DNA of 64,000 nt from positions 46,161 to 110,160 of the forward strand of contig JABLUY010000120.1 in assembly GCA_013306675.1 (NCBI GenBank), in the 5' to 3' direction. Origin of the DNA: Thraustochytrium sp. TN22. Taxonomy: Eukaryota > Sar > Bigyra > Thraustochytrida > Thraustochytriidae. Every line of letters starts with the position of its first letter. The stretch's first letter is position 1. Under the pieces are notes generated by a model, which searched no databases, was not told the origin of the DNA, and was given only the letters and a program-made list of their open reading frames with translations. The position numbers were made by a program, and so were the translations under genes. Of the stretch, positions 1 through 9,300 are shown piece by piece.

Positions 1-248
1 TGCACGGCGTGGAAGCGCTGCTGCAGGTCTTCGTCGTCCTCGCCGGGCTTGGCGTTGGTGGCGTTAGTGGTGGTGGTGGTGGTGGTGGTGGTGGTGGTGG
101 TGGTGGTGGAAGCGTTGGTGGTGGCGGCGGTGGCCGGCCGCGCCTTGTCCGGGTGCAGCGCGAGCGCGAGCGCCAGGTAGCAGCGGCGCAGGTCGGCGTG
201 TGAGGCGCTGGGCGTTGCGCCCAGCACCGCGTACAAGTCGCGCTCCAT
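1..248 (-). CDS. J-domain (DnaJ/Hsp40) protein, N-terminal part, runs off the window
   Basis: An ATG at 248 (minus strand) opens a frame that continues past base 1. The first ~35 residues match helices I-III of a J domain: a DLYxVLG start, a helix rich in Arg/Leu/Ala, then the HPDK signature that stimulates Hsp70 ATPase. A run of about 13 threonines, encoded by a (GGT)n microsatellite at about 67-108 on the plus strand, follows HPDK. It lies where the loop after helix II normally passes into helix III. After it the frame resumes with an acidic stretch and a QQRFHAV segment that fits the end of helix III. I infer a co-chaperone; location and client domains are outside the window. The upstream neighbour is the divergent sideroflexin gene. 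Confidence 0.75.
   Translation of the reverse strand, partial: MERDLYAVLGATPSASHADLRRCYLALALALHPDKARPATAATTNASTTTTTTTTTTTTTTNATNAKPGEDDEDLQQRFHAV
67..108. repeat. (GGT)n trinucleotide microsatellite inside the J-domain frame
   Basis: An almost pure GGT run that reads as poly-threonine on the minus strand. It keeps the reading frame of the J-domain gene, so length changes would alter only the threonine tract. Confidence 0.9.
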
Positions 249-563
249 TCTTTTGTCGGTCAGGTTGTTCGAATGGCCGCGGCGCGGCGCGTGCGTCCGC
301 GTCATGCCAACCTTCGGCGCAACGAGTCAGAGACAGAAGCAGAAGCGATAGCAAACCTCCGCTGCTCTCACAGTCAGTGCCGCCGCGCGAGACGACGGCG
401 CGAGCGGACGGGCAGCAGAGCCGAGCGGAGCCGAGCCGAGCCGAGCCGAGCCGCGCAGAGCGGAGCACAGCCGCACGCGAGCTTCGGTCACGGTGCGAGC
501 AGGCGCAGCGAGGCGCACCCGCTTAGCTAGCTCGCAAGGGACGAGACAAGCCGGTAGGACAAG
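249..563. other. Divergent promoter region between J-domain and sideroflexin genes
   Basis: About 315 bases between two divergent start codons. It holds a (GAGCC)n-type repeat at about 419-456 and a TTAGCTAGCTCGC tract at about 523-535, just upstream of the sideroflexin ATG. Nothing here is convincingly coding. Confidence 0.6.
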
Positions 564-1550
564 ATGCAGGCGGCCGTGGAGCGGCTGCGCGCGAAGCGCT
601 TCTCGCTGGATGCCGAGGAGTTCGACCAGGAAGAGCTGGGCGGGCGCGTGCTCAAGTTCGTGAACCAGGTGGACCCGCGCACATTGGCGCCAGGCTACTT
701 TTTCGGCGTGCCGCTGGAGGAGGCCAAGGCGCGGCTGCAGGCATACAAGGAGGGCGGCGCGGCCGCCGCGGGGCTCTCGGACGATGACCTGTGGACGGCG
801 AAGAAGATCGTGTCGAGCGCCGTGCACCCGCAGTCCGGCGAGACGATCCTGCCGCCGTTCCGCATGTCGGGCTTTGTGCCGTTCGGCACGCCCATCGTGG
901 TGGGTATGCTGCTGGCGTCGAGCCCGGCGCAGAACGTGTTCTGGCAGTGGGCGAACCAGTCGCACAACGCCGCCATCAACTACTGCAATCGCAACATGTC
1001 GGCGCCGGTCAGCAGTCAGGATATGGCTTTCAGCTACGGCGTGGCGGTCTCGTCGGCGATCGGCGTGGTGCTGGCCATGGACCGCGTGGTGTCGCGCATG
1101 CGCGCGCCGGTGCTGCAGCGCTTCGTGCCTTTCATCGCCGTGGCGTCGGCGAACCTGCTGAACGTGACGCTAATGCGTCGCATGGAGCTCTCGAGCGGTA
1201 TTACAGTCTTCGACGAGACTGGCAAGGAGCTAGGCGCGTCCCAGGTGGCCGCCAAGAAGGCGCTGGCCGAGACGGCGCTCACGCGCGTTGTGCTGCCGGT
1301 GCCCATCCTCGTGCTGTCGCCGCTGCTGCTCATGGCCACGGAGAAGCTCATCCCGGCCGTGCGGAGCCGGCCGGGCCTGCGCGTTGTGGCGCAGGCCACC
1401 TTTGTCTCTCTTACCTTCATGCTTGGCCTGCCGTTGTCGCTGAGCATCTTTCGCGAGCGCGGTGAGCTTCCGGCATCCTCGCTCGAGGAGGGCCTGCGCG
1501 CCAAGCTCTCGTCCCCGGACGCCAAGGTGTTTTACAGCAAGGGCCTGTAG
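564..1550 (+). CDS. Sideroflexin (mitochondrial amino-acid carrier, SFXN family)
   Basis: A 328-residue protein, the usual sideroflexin length. Visible family marks are the HPQSGE segment (equivalent to HPDTGE) near residue 91, PFRMSGFVPFGTPIV, then FWQWANQSHNAAINYCNRN, and a C-terminal pair of hydrophobic segments around VVLPVPILVLSPLLLM. Sideroflexins are multi-pass inner-mitochondrial-membrane proteins; SFXN1 and SFXN3 import serine for one-carbon metabolism. Which substrate this one carries is not visible. The ATG at 564 is the first in frame and places the conserved N-terminal LDAEEFDQEELGGRV-type segment correctly. It is divergent from the J-domain gene and convergent with the next actin-bundling gene. 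Confidence 0.92.
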   Translation: MQAAVERLRAKRFSLDAEEFDQEELGGRVLKFVNQVDPRTLAPGYFFGVPLEEAKARLQAYKEGGAAAAGLSDDDLWTAKKIVSSAVHPQSGETILPPFRMSGFVPFGTPIVVGMLLASSPAQNVFWQWANQSHNAAINYCNRNMSAPVSSQDMAFSYGVAVSSAIGVVLAMDRVVSRMRAPVLQRFVPFIAVASANLLNVTLMRRMELSSGITVFDETGKELGASQVAAKKALAETALTRVVLPVPILVLSPLLLMATEKLIPAVRSRPGLRVVAQATFVSLTFMLGLPLSLSIFRERGELPASSLEEGLRAKLSSPDAKVFYSKGL

Positions 1551-1721
1551 GCTCCCCTCCTGAGCATAGACGACGGCCGCGCGAAGACGGCAAGATCGAC
1601 GCCAGGCAAAAGCCAAATGGTAGAGTCATTCATGAGTTCCATTGCATATGTACGTGGCATGGTGGAGCCGAGACGGGGTTCGCGCGCGTATCTTCGTGAC
1701 GCTTTCCTTCGGGGCGCTGAC

Positions 1722-3200
1722 TTAGGCGGAGGCGACCTGGTCCTCCTTGAGCGAGGGCGCCGCCTGGAGGCGCGCGAGCTGAGCCGGGGACATGTACTTC
1801 TTGGCCTCCTCGAGCTCGCGGTCGAGCCACCACAGCTTGCCCTTGCCGGCGCCGGAGCACTCACGCTTGACCTGCTCGAGGTAGACCTGGGCGGCCTGGA
1901 AGGACTCTACGGACTTCTGGAGCGCCGTGTTGGCGTCCTCGCGGGCGGTTTCGGCCTGCTGGCGGGCCTGCTCGGCGCTCTCGCGCGCCTCGGACGCCTT
2001 CTGCGCATCGCTCTCCGCATGCGCGCGCGCCTCGGAAGCCTGTGCCGCATCGCTCTCGGCGCTGCGGCGGCGCGAGGTGGCGGCGCCCGCGGCGTCCTCC
2101 GCCTGCTCGCGCGAAACCACGGCCTCCTTGCGGCTCTCCTCCGCCTGGACGCGCGCCGACTCGGCGGCGGCGCGGGCCTGGGCCGCGGACCGCGTGGCGC
2201 GCTCCTGGCGGCGCACAACGGCCTCCTGGCTGATCTTGGCGCGCTGCAGCGGGATCGGGTCGGTCTGCTGCAGCTGGGCGAGCTCGTTCTTGGCCTTGTT
2301 GCGGGCGACGATGCCCTTGGACTCGTCGTTGGAGGTGGCCTCGAGCGAGGCGCACTCGTCGTTGAAGGCCTTCTCCTCGCGCTTGACGGCCTCGAGCGCC
2401 TCCTCGACCTGCTTCTGCACGGCGACCTGCTCCTCGGCCAGCTGCACGGCCTTGACCTCGGCCTCGCGCGACTTCTCCTCCTCGAGGAAGGCCTTGGACT
2501 CCTGGTCCTTGGCGGTATCGGCGGCGGCGGTGGCCTTGGCCTCGGCGTCCTTGGCCTGCGCCTCGGACTCGCGCGCCTCGGCCTCCTTGCCCTTGGCCTC
2601 GGCCTCGGACGCCTTGGCCTCCTCCTCGTCCTTCTTGGCGCGCGCCTCGGACGCGACGGCCTCACGCTCGGCAGCCTTGGCCTCCTTGGCGCGCGTCTCG
2701 CAGTCCGCGATATCCTGCTTGGCCGCCTCGACCTTCTCCTGCGCCAACGCCAGCTTGGCCTCGTCGACCTGGCCCTGCGGCGCGTGCACCAGCTCGCGCC
2801 AGTCCACGCCGTACGTGGTCACCAGGTACTCGGTGAGGCTAACGTACTTGTTGAAGTCCAGATCGATGGACTTGAGGCGCTCGCGCAGCTCGCGCACCGT
2901 GAGGGCGCCCTCAGTGCGCTCCAGCAGAATGTGCGCCTTCATCTCGTCGAGCTCGTTGCCCTCCTCGCTCTTGGGGTCCAGCTCCACGCAGGAGTTGTGG
3001 AAGGTCCAGACCTTCTCGGCCTCGGCGGCGTTGTCGCCGAAGCACGGGCCCTTCTTCCAGTACGCGTTGAGGAACCACACGGCCTGCGCCTTGTACGGCT
3101 TGTTGTTGAGCTCCTTGAGCAGCTTCGTGTCGTCCTCCAGGCTCATGGCCGGCACGGCCTCCGCGAGCTCCTCCACGGGGGCCGCAATCTCGGTCGCCAT
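1722..3200 (-). CDS. ABP34-like calcium-regulated actin-bundling protein, copy 1
   Basis: Frame of 492 residues from the ATG at 3200. The ends resemble the 34-kDa actin-bundling family known from Dictyostelium: an AVWFLNAYW segment near residues 40-48, an EF-hand-like loop (DLDFNKYVSLTEYL, about 113-126), and a C-terminal WWLDRELEEAKKY motif near 457. Between them lies a very long Ala/Glu/Lys/Arg coiled coil (about 150-440) that the amoebal protein lacks, so this is an expanded form. It probably crosslinks actin in the cytosol under calcium control; this is inference from family likeness. The start is set by conservation with copy 2. A CTATCTATCTATAAAG stretch lies about 75-90 bases upstream of the ATG. 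Confidence 0.72.
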   Translation of the reverse strand: MATEIAAPVEELAEAVPAMSLEDDTKLLKELNNKPYKAQAVWFLNAYWKKGPCFGDNAAEAEKVWTFHNSCVELDPKSEEGNELDEMKAHILLERTEGALTVRELRERLKSIDLDFNKYVSLTEYLVTTYGVDWRELVHAPQGQVDEAKLALAQEKVEAAKQDIADCETRAKEAKAAEREAVASEARAKKDEEEAKASEAEAKGKEAEARESEAQAKDAEAKATAAADTAKDQESKAFLEEEKSREAEVKAVQLAEEQVAVQKQVEEALEAVKREEKAFNDECASLEATSNDESKGIVARNKAKNELAQLQQTDPIPLQRAKISQEAVVRRQERATRSAAQARAAAESARVQAEESRKEAVVSREQAEDAAGAATSRRRSAESDAAQASEARAHAESDAQKASEARESAEQARQQAETAREDANTALQKSVESFQAAQVYLEQVKRECSGAGKGKLWWLDRELEEAKKYMSPAQLARLQAAPSLKEDQVASA

Positions 3201-4130
3201 TCTCCCTTCTAAAAAGCTCTTCAAAGAAAATGAAGAAGACGCCTGGTGTTGCTGCCGCCTGCCCTTCTTCTTTATAGATAGATAGAGAGGAGATTGCCGA
3301 TCTGCACGTCCTCCCGAGCCGCTCCGTCTTGCGCCACCTCGCACCGCCTCGCGCCGCGCCGAGACGGTTGCAGCAGCCAAGGAGCAGATCCACAGCGCCC
3401 GACGCGCCTGCTGTGCTGCGAGGCGAGCAGAGGACGGCGCCGTCACGGGCAGTGGGGATGGACGGGGTGCCGCTTTGACCGACCCTGGGCAGAAGGCGCG
3501 GGCGGACCATCGTGCGAGTGCGAGGTTCGCTTTCGCATGTCGCGCTTCCAAGTCGGCTCCGAGGGACGTGGGACACGCCAAGGCGGCAACTTCAAGCCCT
3601 GGCAACGAGACCTAGCCGCAGCTGACGGTGAGTGCGCAGGCGGTTGGCGGTAGGTGCAGAGTGAAGGAGATGATACAGGGGAGACGGAGAGAGGTTGGCT
3701 GGCTGTTTTGCGACGCAGTGAGGCGAGGCGCAAAAGATGAGGTGAAGCAAAGCAAAGCAAAGCAAAGCAAATCAATGCAATGCAATGCAATGCAATGCAA
3801 TGCAAGGACGAGCCAGGCGTGGCGAGTGAGTACCCACGCTCTCAAGTCGAGACAAAACGATGCGAGGCTGATACAGAGCGTGTGGCATCCTCAGAGGCCG
3901 TGAAGATGAACTGACGCTGCTCCCGGACACAGTGCAATCGACTTGCGCGCCGGGAACGAGCTCAGCTCTCACAATCACTGAGCTTCGCAACAAATACACA
4001 CACACACAAAGAGAGAGAGAAAGATAGAGAGAAAGAGTCATGGGCAAGATTGTCATTGGAAAAGAGGGAGAAAAGAGAAAAAACAGGGCGTCTGCATCTG
4101 GCAGCGCGCGTAAAGTGGTCGCTCTCTTGC
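3201..4130. other. Spacer between the two actin-bundling genes with short tandem repeats
   Basis: About 930 bases without a supported gene. It contains a (GCAAA)n/(TGCAA)n microsatellite pair at about 3745-3806 and a CA/GA-rich tract at about 3996-4037. The sequence does not resemble the flank of copy 2, so the paralogues share coding sequence but not upstream DNA. Confidence 0.7.
3745..3806. repeat. Adjacent (AAAGC)n and (AATGC)n pentanucleotide microsatellites
   Basis: About four to five units of a GCAAA-type pentamer run directly into about six units of a TGCAA-type pentamer, one substitution apart. This suggests one array that changed by a point mutation and then expanded. Confidence 0.9.
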
Positions 4131-5522
4131 TCACGCAGAAGCAACCTGATCCTCCTTGAGGGGCGGGCGGGCCTGAAGGCGAGCGAGCTGGGCCGGGGAC
4201 ATGTACTTCTTGGCCTCCTCGAGCTCGCGGTCGAGCCACCACAGCTTGCCCTTGCCGGCACCGGCGCACTCGCGCTTGACCTTCTCGAGGTAGGCCTCGG
4301 CAGCCTGGAAGGACTCGACGGACTTCTGCAGCGCCGCGTTGGCCTCCTCGCGCTTCTCGACGGCCTGGGCGCGGGCCTGCTCGGCGCTCTCGCGCGCCTC
4401 GACGGCCTTCTGCGCGTCGCTCTCGGCGCTGCGGCGGCGCGAGGTGGCGGCGCCCGCGGCGTCCTCCGCCTGCTCGCGCGAAACCACGGCCTCCTTGCGG
4501 CTCTCCTCCGCCTGGGCGCGCGCCGACTCGGCGGCGGCGCGGGCCTGGGCCGCGGACCGCGTGGCGCGCTCCTGGCGGCGCACAACGGCCTCCTGACTGA
4601 TCTTGGCGCGCTGCAGCGGGATCGGGTCGGTCTGCTGCAGCTGGGCGAGCTCGTTCTTGGCCTTGTTGCGGGCGACGATGCCCTTGGACTCGTCGTTGGA
4701 GGTGGCCTCGAGCGAGGCGCACTCGTCGTTGAAGGCCTTCTCCTCGCGCTTGACGGCCTCGAGCGCCTCCTCGACCTGCTTCTGCACGGCGACCTGCTCC
4801 TCGGCCAGCTGCACAGCCTTGACCTCGGCCTCGCGCGACTTCTCCTCCTCCAGGAAGGCCTTGGACTCCTGGTCCTTGGCCGCCTCAGCGGCCTTGGTGG
4901 CCTTGGCCTCGGCCTCCTTGGCCTTGGCCTCGGACGCCTTGGCGTCGTCCTCGTTCGCCTTGGCGCGCGCCTCGGACGCGACGGCCTCGGCCTCGGCGAC
5001 GCGCGCCGCCGAGGCCTGCTTCTCGCAGTCCGCGATATCTTGCTTGGCCTCCTCGACCTTCTCCTGCGCCAGCGCCAGCTTGGCCTCGTCGATCTCGCCC
5101 TGCGGCGCGTGGACCAGCTCGCGCCAGTCCACGCCGTACGTGGTCACCAGGTACTCGGTGAGGCTGACGTACTTGTTGAAGTCCAGGTCGATGGACTTGA
5201 GGCGCTCGCGCAGCTCGCGCACCGTGAGGGCGCCCTCAGTGCGCTCCAGCAGAATGTGCGCCTTCATCTCGTCGAGCTCGTTGCCCTCCTCGCTCTTGGG
5301 GTCCAGCTCCACGCAGGAGTTGTGGAAGGTCCAGACCTTCTCGGCCTCGGCGGCGTTGTCGCCGAAGCACGGGCCCTTCTTCCAGTACGCGTTGAGGAAC
5401 CACACGGCCTGCGCCTTGTACGGCTTGCCGTTGAGCTCCTTGAGCAGCTTCGTGTCGTCCTCCAGAGAGAACGTCGAGGAGGACGTCGTCTCCGCCGCGC
5501 TAGCCATCACCTCGGTCGCCAT
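4131..5522 (-). CDS. ABP34-like calcium-regulated actin-bundling protein, copy 2
   Basis: A 463-residue paralogue of the preceding gene, same strand and head-to-tail. It has the same landmarks: AVWFLNAYW, the EF-hand-like loop IDLDFNKYVSLTEYLV, and the WWLDRELEEAKKYMSP end. Most coding sequence is nearly identical at the DNA level, third positions included. The differences are in-frame length changes in the coiled coil and different N-terminal 15-20 residues. This fits a recent duplication or ongoing gene conversion. The ATG at 5522 aligns with copy 1. A CTAGCTAGCTAG tract lies about 90 bases upstream. Confidence 0.72.
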   Translation of the reverse strand: MATEVMASAAETTSSSTFSLEDDTKLLKELNGKPYKAQAVWFLNAYWKKGPCFGDNAAEAEKVWTFHNSCVELDPKSEEGNELDEMKAHILLERTEGALTVRELRERLKSIDLDFNKYVSLTEYLVTTYGVDWRELVHAPQGEIDEAKLALAQEKVEEAKQDIADCEKQASAARVAEAEAVASEARAKANEDDAKASEAKAKEAEAKATKAAEAAKDQESKAFLEEEKSREAEVKAVQLAEEQVAVQKQVEEALEAVKREEKAFNDECASLEATSNDESKGIVARNKAKNELAQLQQTDPIPLQRAKISQEAVVRRQERATRSAAQARAAAESARAQAEESRKEAVVSREQAEDAAGAATSRRRSAESDAQKAVEARESAEQARAQAVEKREEANAALQKSVESFQAAEAYLEKVKRECAGAGKGKLWWLDRELEEAKKYMSPAQLARLQARPPLKEDQVASA

Positions 5523-7176
5523 CGTCTGCCTCCTTCTCTCCTGCTCGTCTGTCCTTCGTTGCCTCTAGTAGCTCCAGCGAGCGAGCAAGTCCTGATCTTG
5601 GATTGGGTCTCTAGCTAGCTAGAGGGTTTTCGGGACTGCTCGGCATGCAGATTGCGAGCCTCGCTCTCAGGGCGTCGTAGGTCGAGCGAGCTGGCTGCCG
5701 TTGGCAACAACACAAAGCCGGCCGAGCCGAGCCGGGCGGAGCCGAGCTGACTCACGAATAAGACGACCGGGCCGCCGGCCTGCCTCCTCGCTCGCTCGCT
5801 CCGAGTCCGTGACTCGCTCACTCCCACTTTCTATCATGGAAAGATACAAAAGGCGCAGTTGTGAACCAATGGTCCGCCTCAAGCTTGATCGTTTGGCCGC
5901 CTCCAAAGGGGCCTCTCCGAGTCTTCTTGCCCAACGGCTGGACCTGCTCCTCGAACAAGATCAACTCTGGCCAGCTAGCCAGAGAGTCTCGAGCGAGGCG
6001 AGGTGCCACCGGACGCGAGCGGCACAGCACAGCAGCGTCGGGCTCTTCCCCGCCCGCCTGTCACTGGCTGATGCGCATCGCGCGGCGCTGGTGCTAGCTA
6101 CGAAGAGATGGCAGTTGCCAGCCAGCTCCGAGGAAATGTCGCCCGCCGCGCCCGCCGCGAGCAGTTGCTGCCGGAGCCGATGCGCCGCTCGGCGAGAGGG
6201 CGCGCAATGGGCAGCCCCTCCAACGGCGACTGCTTCTTCGCTTGCCCGGCTACTACTTGCTTGGTTCCTACAGAGGGCCTGGAGCTCGCTCTTGACAGCT
6301 TTGCTCCGGCCGCTCTGCCTGCAGCGCGTCCCGTGCGTGCTTGCCGTCCAGCGGCCCGGCTCGTCGCGGCGTGGGGCACGACGCAGCGACGCGACGCCAG
6401 CACTCCTTCGCCTGCCCGCCTGCGTGCCCCGCCCCGGGGCAGCTGCAGAGCGCCGGCCATGGTGGCTGGCACTGTTGGAATCGGCGAACCCCGCGGGGAG
6501 GTGGGACGCGCGTGCTGTGCTGCCAGTGGGACGCATTTGGACACAGAGAGTGCCAGTCTGGGGAAGTGGAAGCAGGAGCGGGGCGAATGCGAGCGAGCGA
6601 GGCATGCGAGGGGGCTGGAAGGAAGCGAGCTCTGGAGTTAATAAGGAGCTTGCTAGCTAGTAGTTAGCTAAAGAGCTAGCTAGCTAGCTAGAGAAAGCGA
6701 GCGAGCAAGGAGACATTTTCGCTGTCGAAGGCAAGCTGGTCTGGGGGAGCGAGGAATGTAAGAGAACGCGAGGCGAGCGAGAGAGCGCGAGGCAAGGGCA
6801 AGCAGGCAAATGCGAGTAACGTTAGGCCTGGTTCGTTCAAGTTAGGTTGAGGATCCGTCGAGCTGGCGCAGGCAATTCCTTCAGAATTGGCGCGGCTCGA
6901 CTGTGCCTGAGATTGCCAACTCAGTCGAGCGTGACTTCGTTGCTGGCGGACCGTGTCTTGAACTCGAAGGGGGGATAGCCATTCGCTCTCGCTGTTTCGT
7001 TTGAGCTCGCTCTTTGTTTGTTTACTGCTAGTCGCTCAAGATCGCTCACAAGGTCACTAAAGGTCTTGTTTGCGCGATGTTGCGCTCTGGCACGTCGGTC
7101 CTTTGCTCTTTGCACCTGCAAGCTTGCATTCGTGTACTACGTTCAGGTCTCAAAGGACGGTCCTTAATTCAGTGTC
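5523..7176. other. Gene-poor interval with GCTAGC tracts
   Basis: About 1.65 kb without a gene I can support. A frame open at 5836-6660 on the plus strand begins with ATG but shows no domain, and in this GC-rich DNA long chance frames are common on both strands. GCTAGC-type tracts occur at about 5610-5622 and 6650-6690. The part after 6800 is less GC-rich and probably the 3' flank of the next gene. Confidence 0.5.
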
Positions 7177-9300
7177 CTACATCAAAAGCTCAGTCTTGTA
7201 CTTGTCGATGCGGCGTGGCTTGTGACGGTGATTGAACTCCACGGCCTTCTTGAGCGCGGCGGCGAGGGCGTCACGCTGGATGACGGAACAGGCCTGCAGG
7301 TCGAGGGTACGCGCCTGGGTCTCAAGGCTGAAGCAGAGGCTGCGCACCCTGCGCGAGTCCTTGGTGCTGCGGCGGATGGTTGGCGTCATCTCGCCGATGC
7401 GGATGCCGACGACCTGCTTGAGCTCGAGACCGCGATGCGACCCGTCGTACTGCGAACTCTCCCAGGCGAGATGCGTGAGAGCGCTGTTGATCCACATCTT
7501 GCGCTGGTGCGGGCGGCCCTCGCGGCCGTACTTGGTCACGGAGAAGCCAGCGAGGATCCTGATGTTGTCCTTGCCAATCTCCTCCTCGGCCAGCTCGCGC
7601 ACTTGAACGTGCGTGAGCGCCACACGCTTGTTGCCGGCCGGAGCGGTAGAAATGGCGCCCGACGTGAGGTTCGAAGTGGGGGCGCTCGAGGAAGCACGCG
7701 CTCCAGACGTGTCGCCGCCGGCGTTGCTGGCGGCAGCGGCGGCGCGCGCGTCCTCCTCCTCCTGCAGACGGCGCGCAAAGGCCTCGTCCTCGGACTCCTG
7801 CTTCTTCTTGCGGCGTTCCTCCTTCTTGGCCGCCTTGCGTGCCTTGCGCTCCTCCTCCTCCTTGGCAGCGGCAGCGGCGTCGCCGCTGCTGGTGAAGGCG
7901 GCCAGCGGGTCCTCCTCCTTGCTCGTGCCCCAGTTGAAGTCGTCCGCGAAGGCCGGCGTGCCGAAAGGGTTCGCAATAGGCGCGTTCAGGTCTGAATCGT
8001 TGTCGAAGAGAACCCAGCCATCGTCCAGGCCGGACGTCGGCCGCGGCGCGGACGCGCCGTAGTCCTGGTACCCGTACGGCTGCTGCTGCGGGGGCGGGGC
8101 CTGGTGAGAGTAGCCCTGCAGAGGCGACGTGTGGCCGTACGAGGCGCTCGCATGCGGGTTGTAGTCGTACGGGTTGGAGTTGTACGCAGGCTGCTGCTGC
8201 TGCTGCTGCTGCGCGAACGGGTCCTGCGAATAGTAGCTGGAGGCGCCGTACTGCTGGTCCATGGGCGGCTGCTGCTGGTACTGCTGGTCCATGAACGGCT
8301 GCTGTTGCTGCGGCTGCGGCTGCTGGTATTGTTGATACTCCTGCTGCGGCTGCTGCATCATGTTGAGCGGCACGGTGCTCCACGTGCTGCCAAAGCGCGA
8401 ACGGGCCTCCGCCTCGTGCTCCCTGAGCACAACGTAGTTGTTGTCAATCATCACCAGGCACTCCGGATGCCGCATGACAAAGTCCAGCGCGGAGCCGTGC
8501 ACCTGCTGCCAATGCGTGGGCCATGCGAAGCCGGTAAGTGCCTTGACGTGGTTCTCCAGGTCCAACACGGTCGCGGGCGGCGCGCCCGTGTTGACCGTGT
8601 GGTCATGCTGGCGGCGCAGAAAACCGATGGTGATGCCCAGCAGCTGCGGATCCTCCTCCTGCTGCGAGCGCGCCGGCGGCTGAGGCTGCTGCGGCACCGG
8701 TGCCGGTGCCGGCGCCGTGTACTGCTGCATGGCGGGCGTGTGAGCCAGCGGCTGTGCCGGCTGCTGCGCTGGCGTGGGAACCGCCTCAACCTGGTCGAAC
8801 GGGTTGCTCGTGGCCGCGGCCTTCTCTTCGGCGAAGGGCTTCATGCGTTGCATGCGCGCGATGTTGCGCTCGTTGAACTCCTTCAGCATGCTATCTGACA
8901 TAGTGGGCACCACGATGGCTTGTTCCTTTTGGATCGACGCATGCACATTGGCGCGTACCTGGTCCGACGAGTACTTGGACTGGTCCCAGCCGCCGCCACC
9001 GCCGGCCCCGTTCCCGTTCGTCGGCGGCGCCGGCGGCGCGCCGCGCGTCGACGGCGCCCGTTGCTGCTGCTGTTGTTGCGGCTGCTGCGGCTGCTGCTGC
9101 TGCGGCTGCTGCGGCTGCTGCGGCTGCTGCGGCGCGTACGAGGCGCTCTGAGGTGGCGCCATGCCAGGCGGCCCGCGCTGCTGCTGCGGCTGCTGCTGCG
9201 CCGGCGGCTCCACGTCGAACGGGTTGGCCATGTGCTGTTGCTGTTGCTGTTGCTGGTGCTGGTGCTGCTGGCCCTGCGGCGCGTACGCCTGGTAGCTCAT
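7177..9300 (-). CDS. Gln-rich protein with NPF/DPF motifs and a C-terminal PH-like domain (putative endocytic adaptor)
   Basis: A 707-residue protein from the ATG at 9300. The first ~110 residues are Gln/Pro-rich. Three NPF motifs (starting at residues 26, 166 and 444) and a DPF motif (360) are the peptides that bind EH domains and AP-2 appendages in endocytosis. Residues ~215-290 (LLGITIGFLRRQHDH... to ...LVMIDNNYVVL) look like a small winged-helix-like fold, function unknown. A charged Lys/Glu/Arg coiled segment (about 475-520) precedes a C-terminal ~130-residue PH-like region (LTHVQVRELAEEEIG to AVEFNHRHK). A membrane-binding trafficking adaptor is inferred from the motifs; no homologue is recognised with certainty. 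The gene is divergent from the EGF gene, 523 bp apart. Confidence 0.68.
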   Translation of the reverse strand: MSYQAYAPQGQQHQHQQQQQQQHMANPFDVEPPAQQQPQQQRGPPGMAPPQSASYAPQQPQQPQQPQQQQPQQPQQQQQQRAPSTRGAPPAPPTNGNGAGGGGGWDQSKYSSDQVRANVHASIQKEQAIVVPTMSDSMLKEFNERNIARMQRMKPFAEEKAAATSNPFDQVEAVPTPAQQPAQPLAHTPAMQQYTAPAPAPVPQQPQPPARSQQEEDPQLLGITIGFLRRQHDHTVNTGAPPATVLDLENHVKALTGFAWPTHWQQVHGSALDFVMRHPECLVMIDNNYVVLREHEAEARSRFGSTWSTVPLNMMQQPQQEYQQYQQPQPQQQQPFMDQQYQQQPPMDQQYGASSYYSQDPFAQQQQQQQPAYNSNPYDYNPHASASYGHTSPLQGYSHQAPPPQQQPYGYQDYGASAPRPTSGLDDGWVLFDNDSDLNAPIANPFGTPAFADDFNWGTSKEEDPLAAFTSSGDAAAAAKEEEERKARKAAKKEERRKKKQESEDEAFARRLQEEEDARAAAAASNAGGDTSGARASSSAPTSNLTSGAISTAPAGNKRVALTHVQVRELAEEEIGKDNIRILAGFSVTKYGREGRPHQRKMWINSALTHLAWESSQYDGSHRGLELKQVVGIRIGEMTPTIRRSTKDSRRVRSLCFSLETQARTLDLQACSVIQRDALAAALKKAVEFNHRHKPRRIDKYKTELLM

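Noticed and set aside
1617-3212. Long plus-strand frame (531 codons) over the ABP34 copy 1 gene, and a similar one at 4050-5618
   Set aside because: Leu/Gly/Ala-rich mirror of the coiled-coil gene on the other strand; GC-rich third positions keep antisense frames open, and no domain is visible.
5701-6660. Plus-strand frame in the gene-poor interval
   Set aside because: Starts with TTG, no domain, composition like chance frames; the ATG at 5836 is not supported by any motif.
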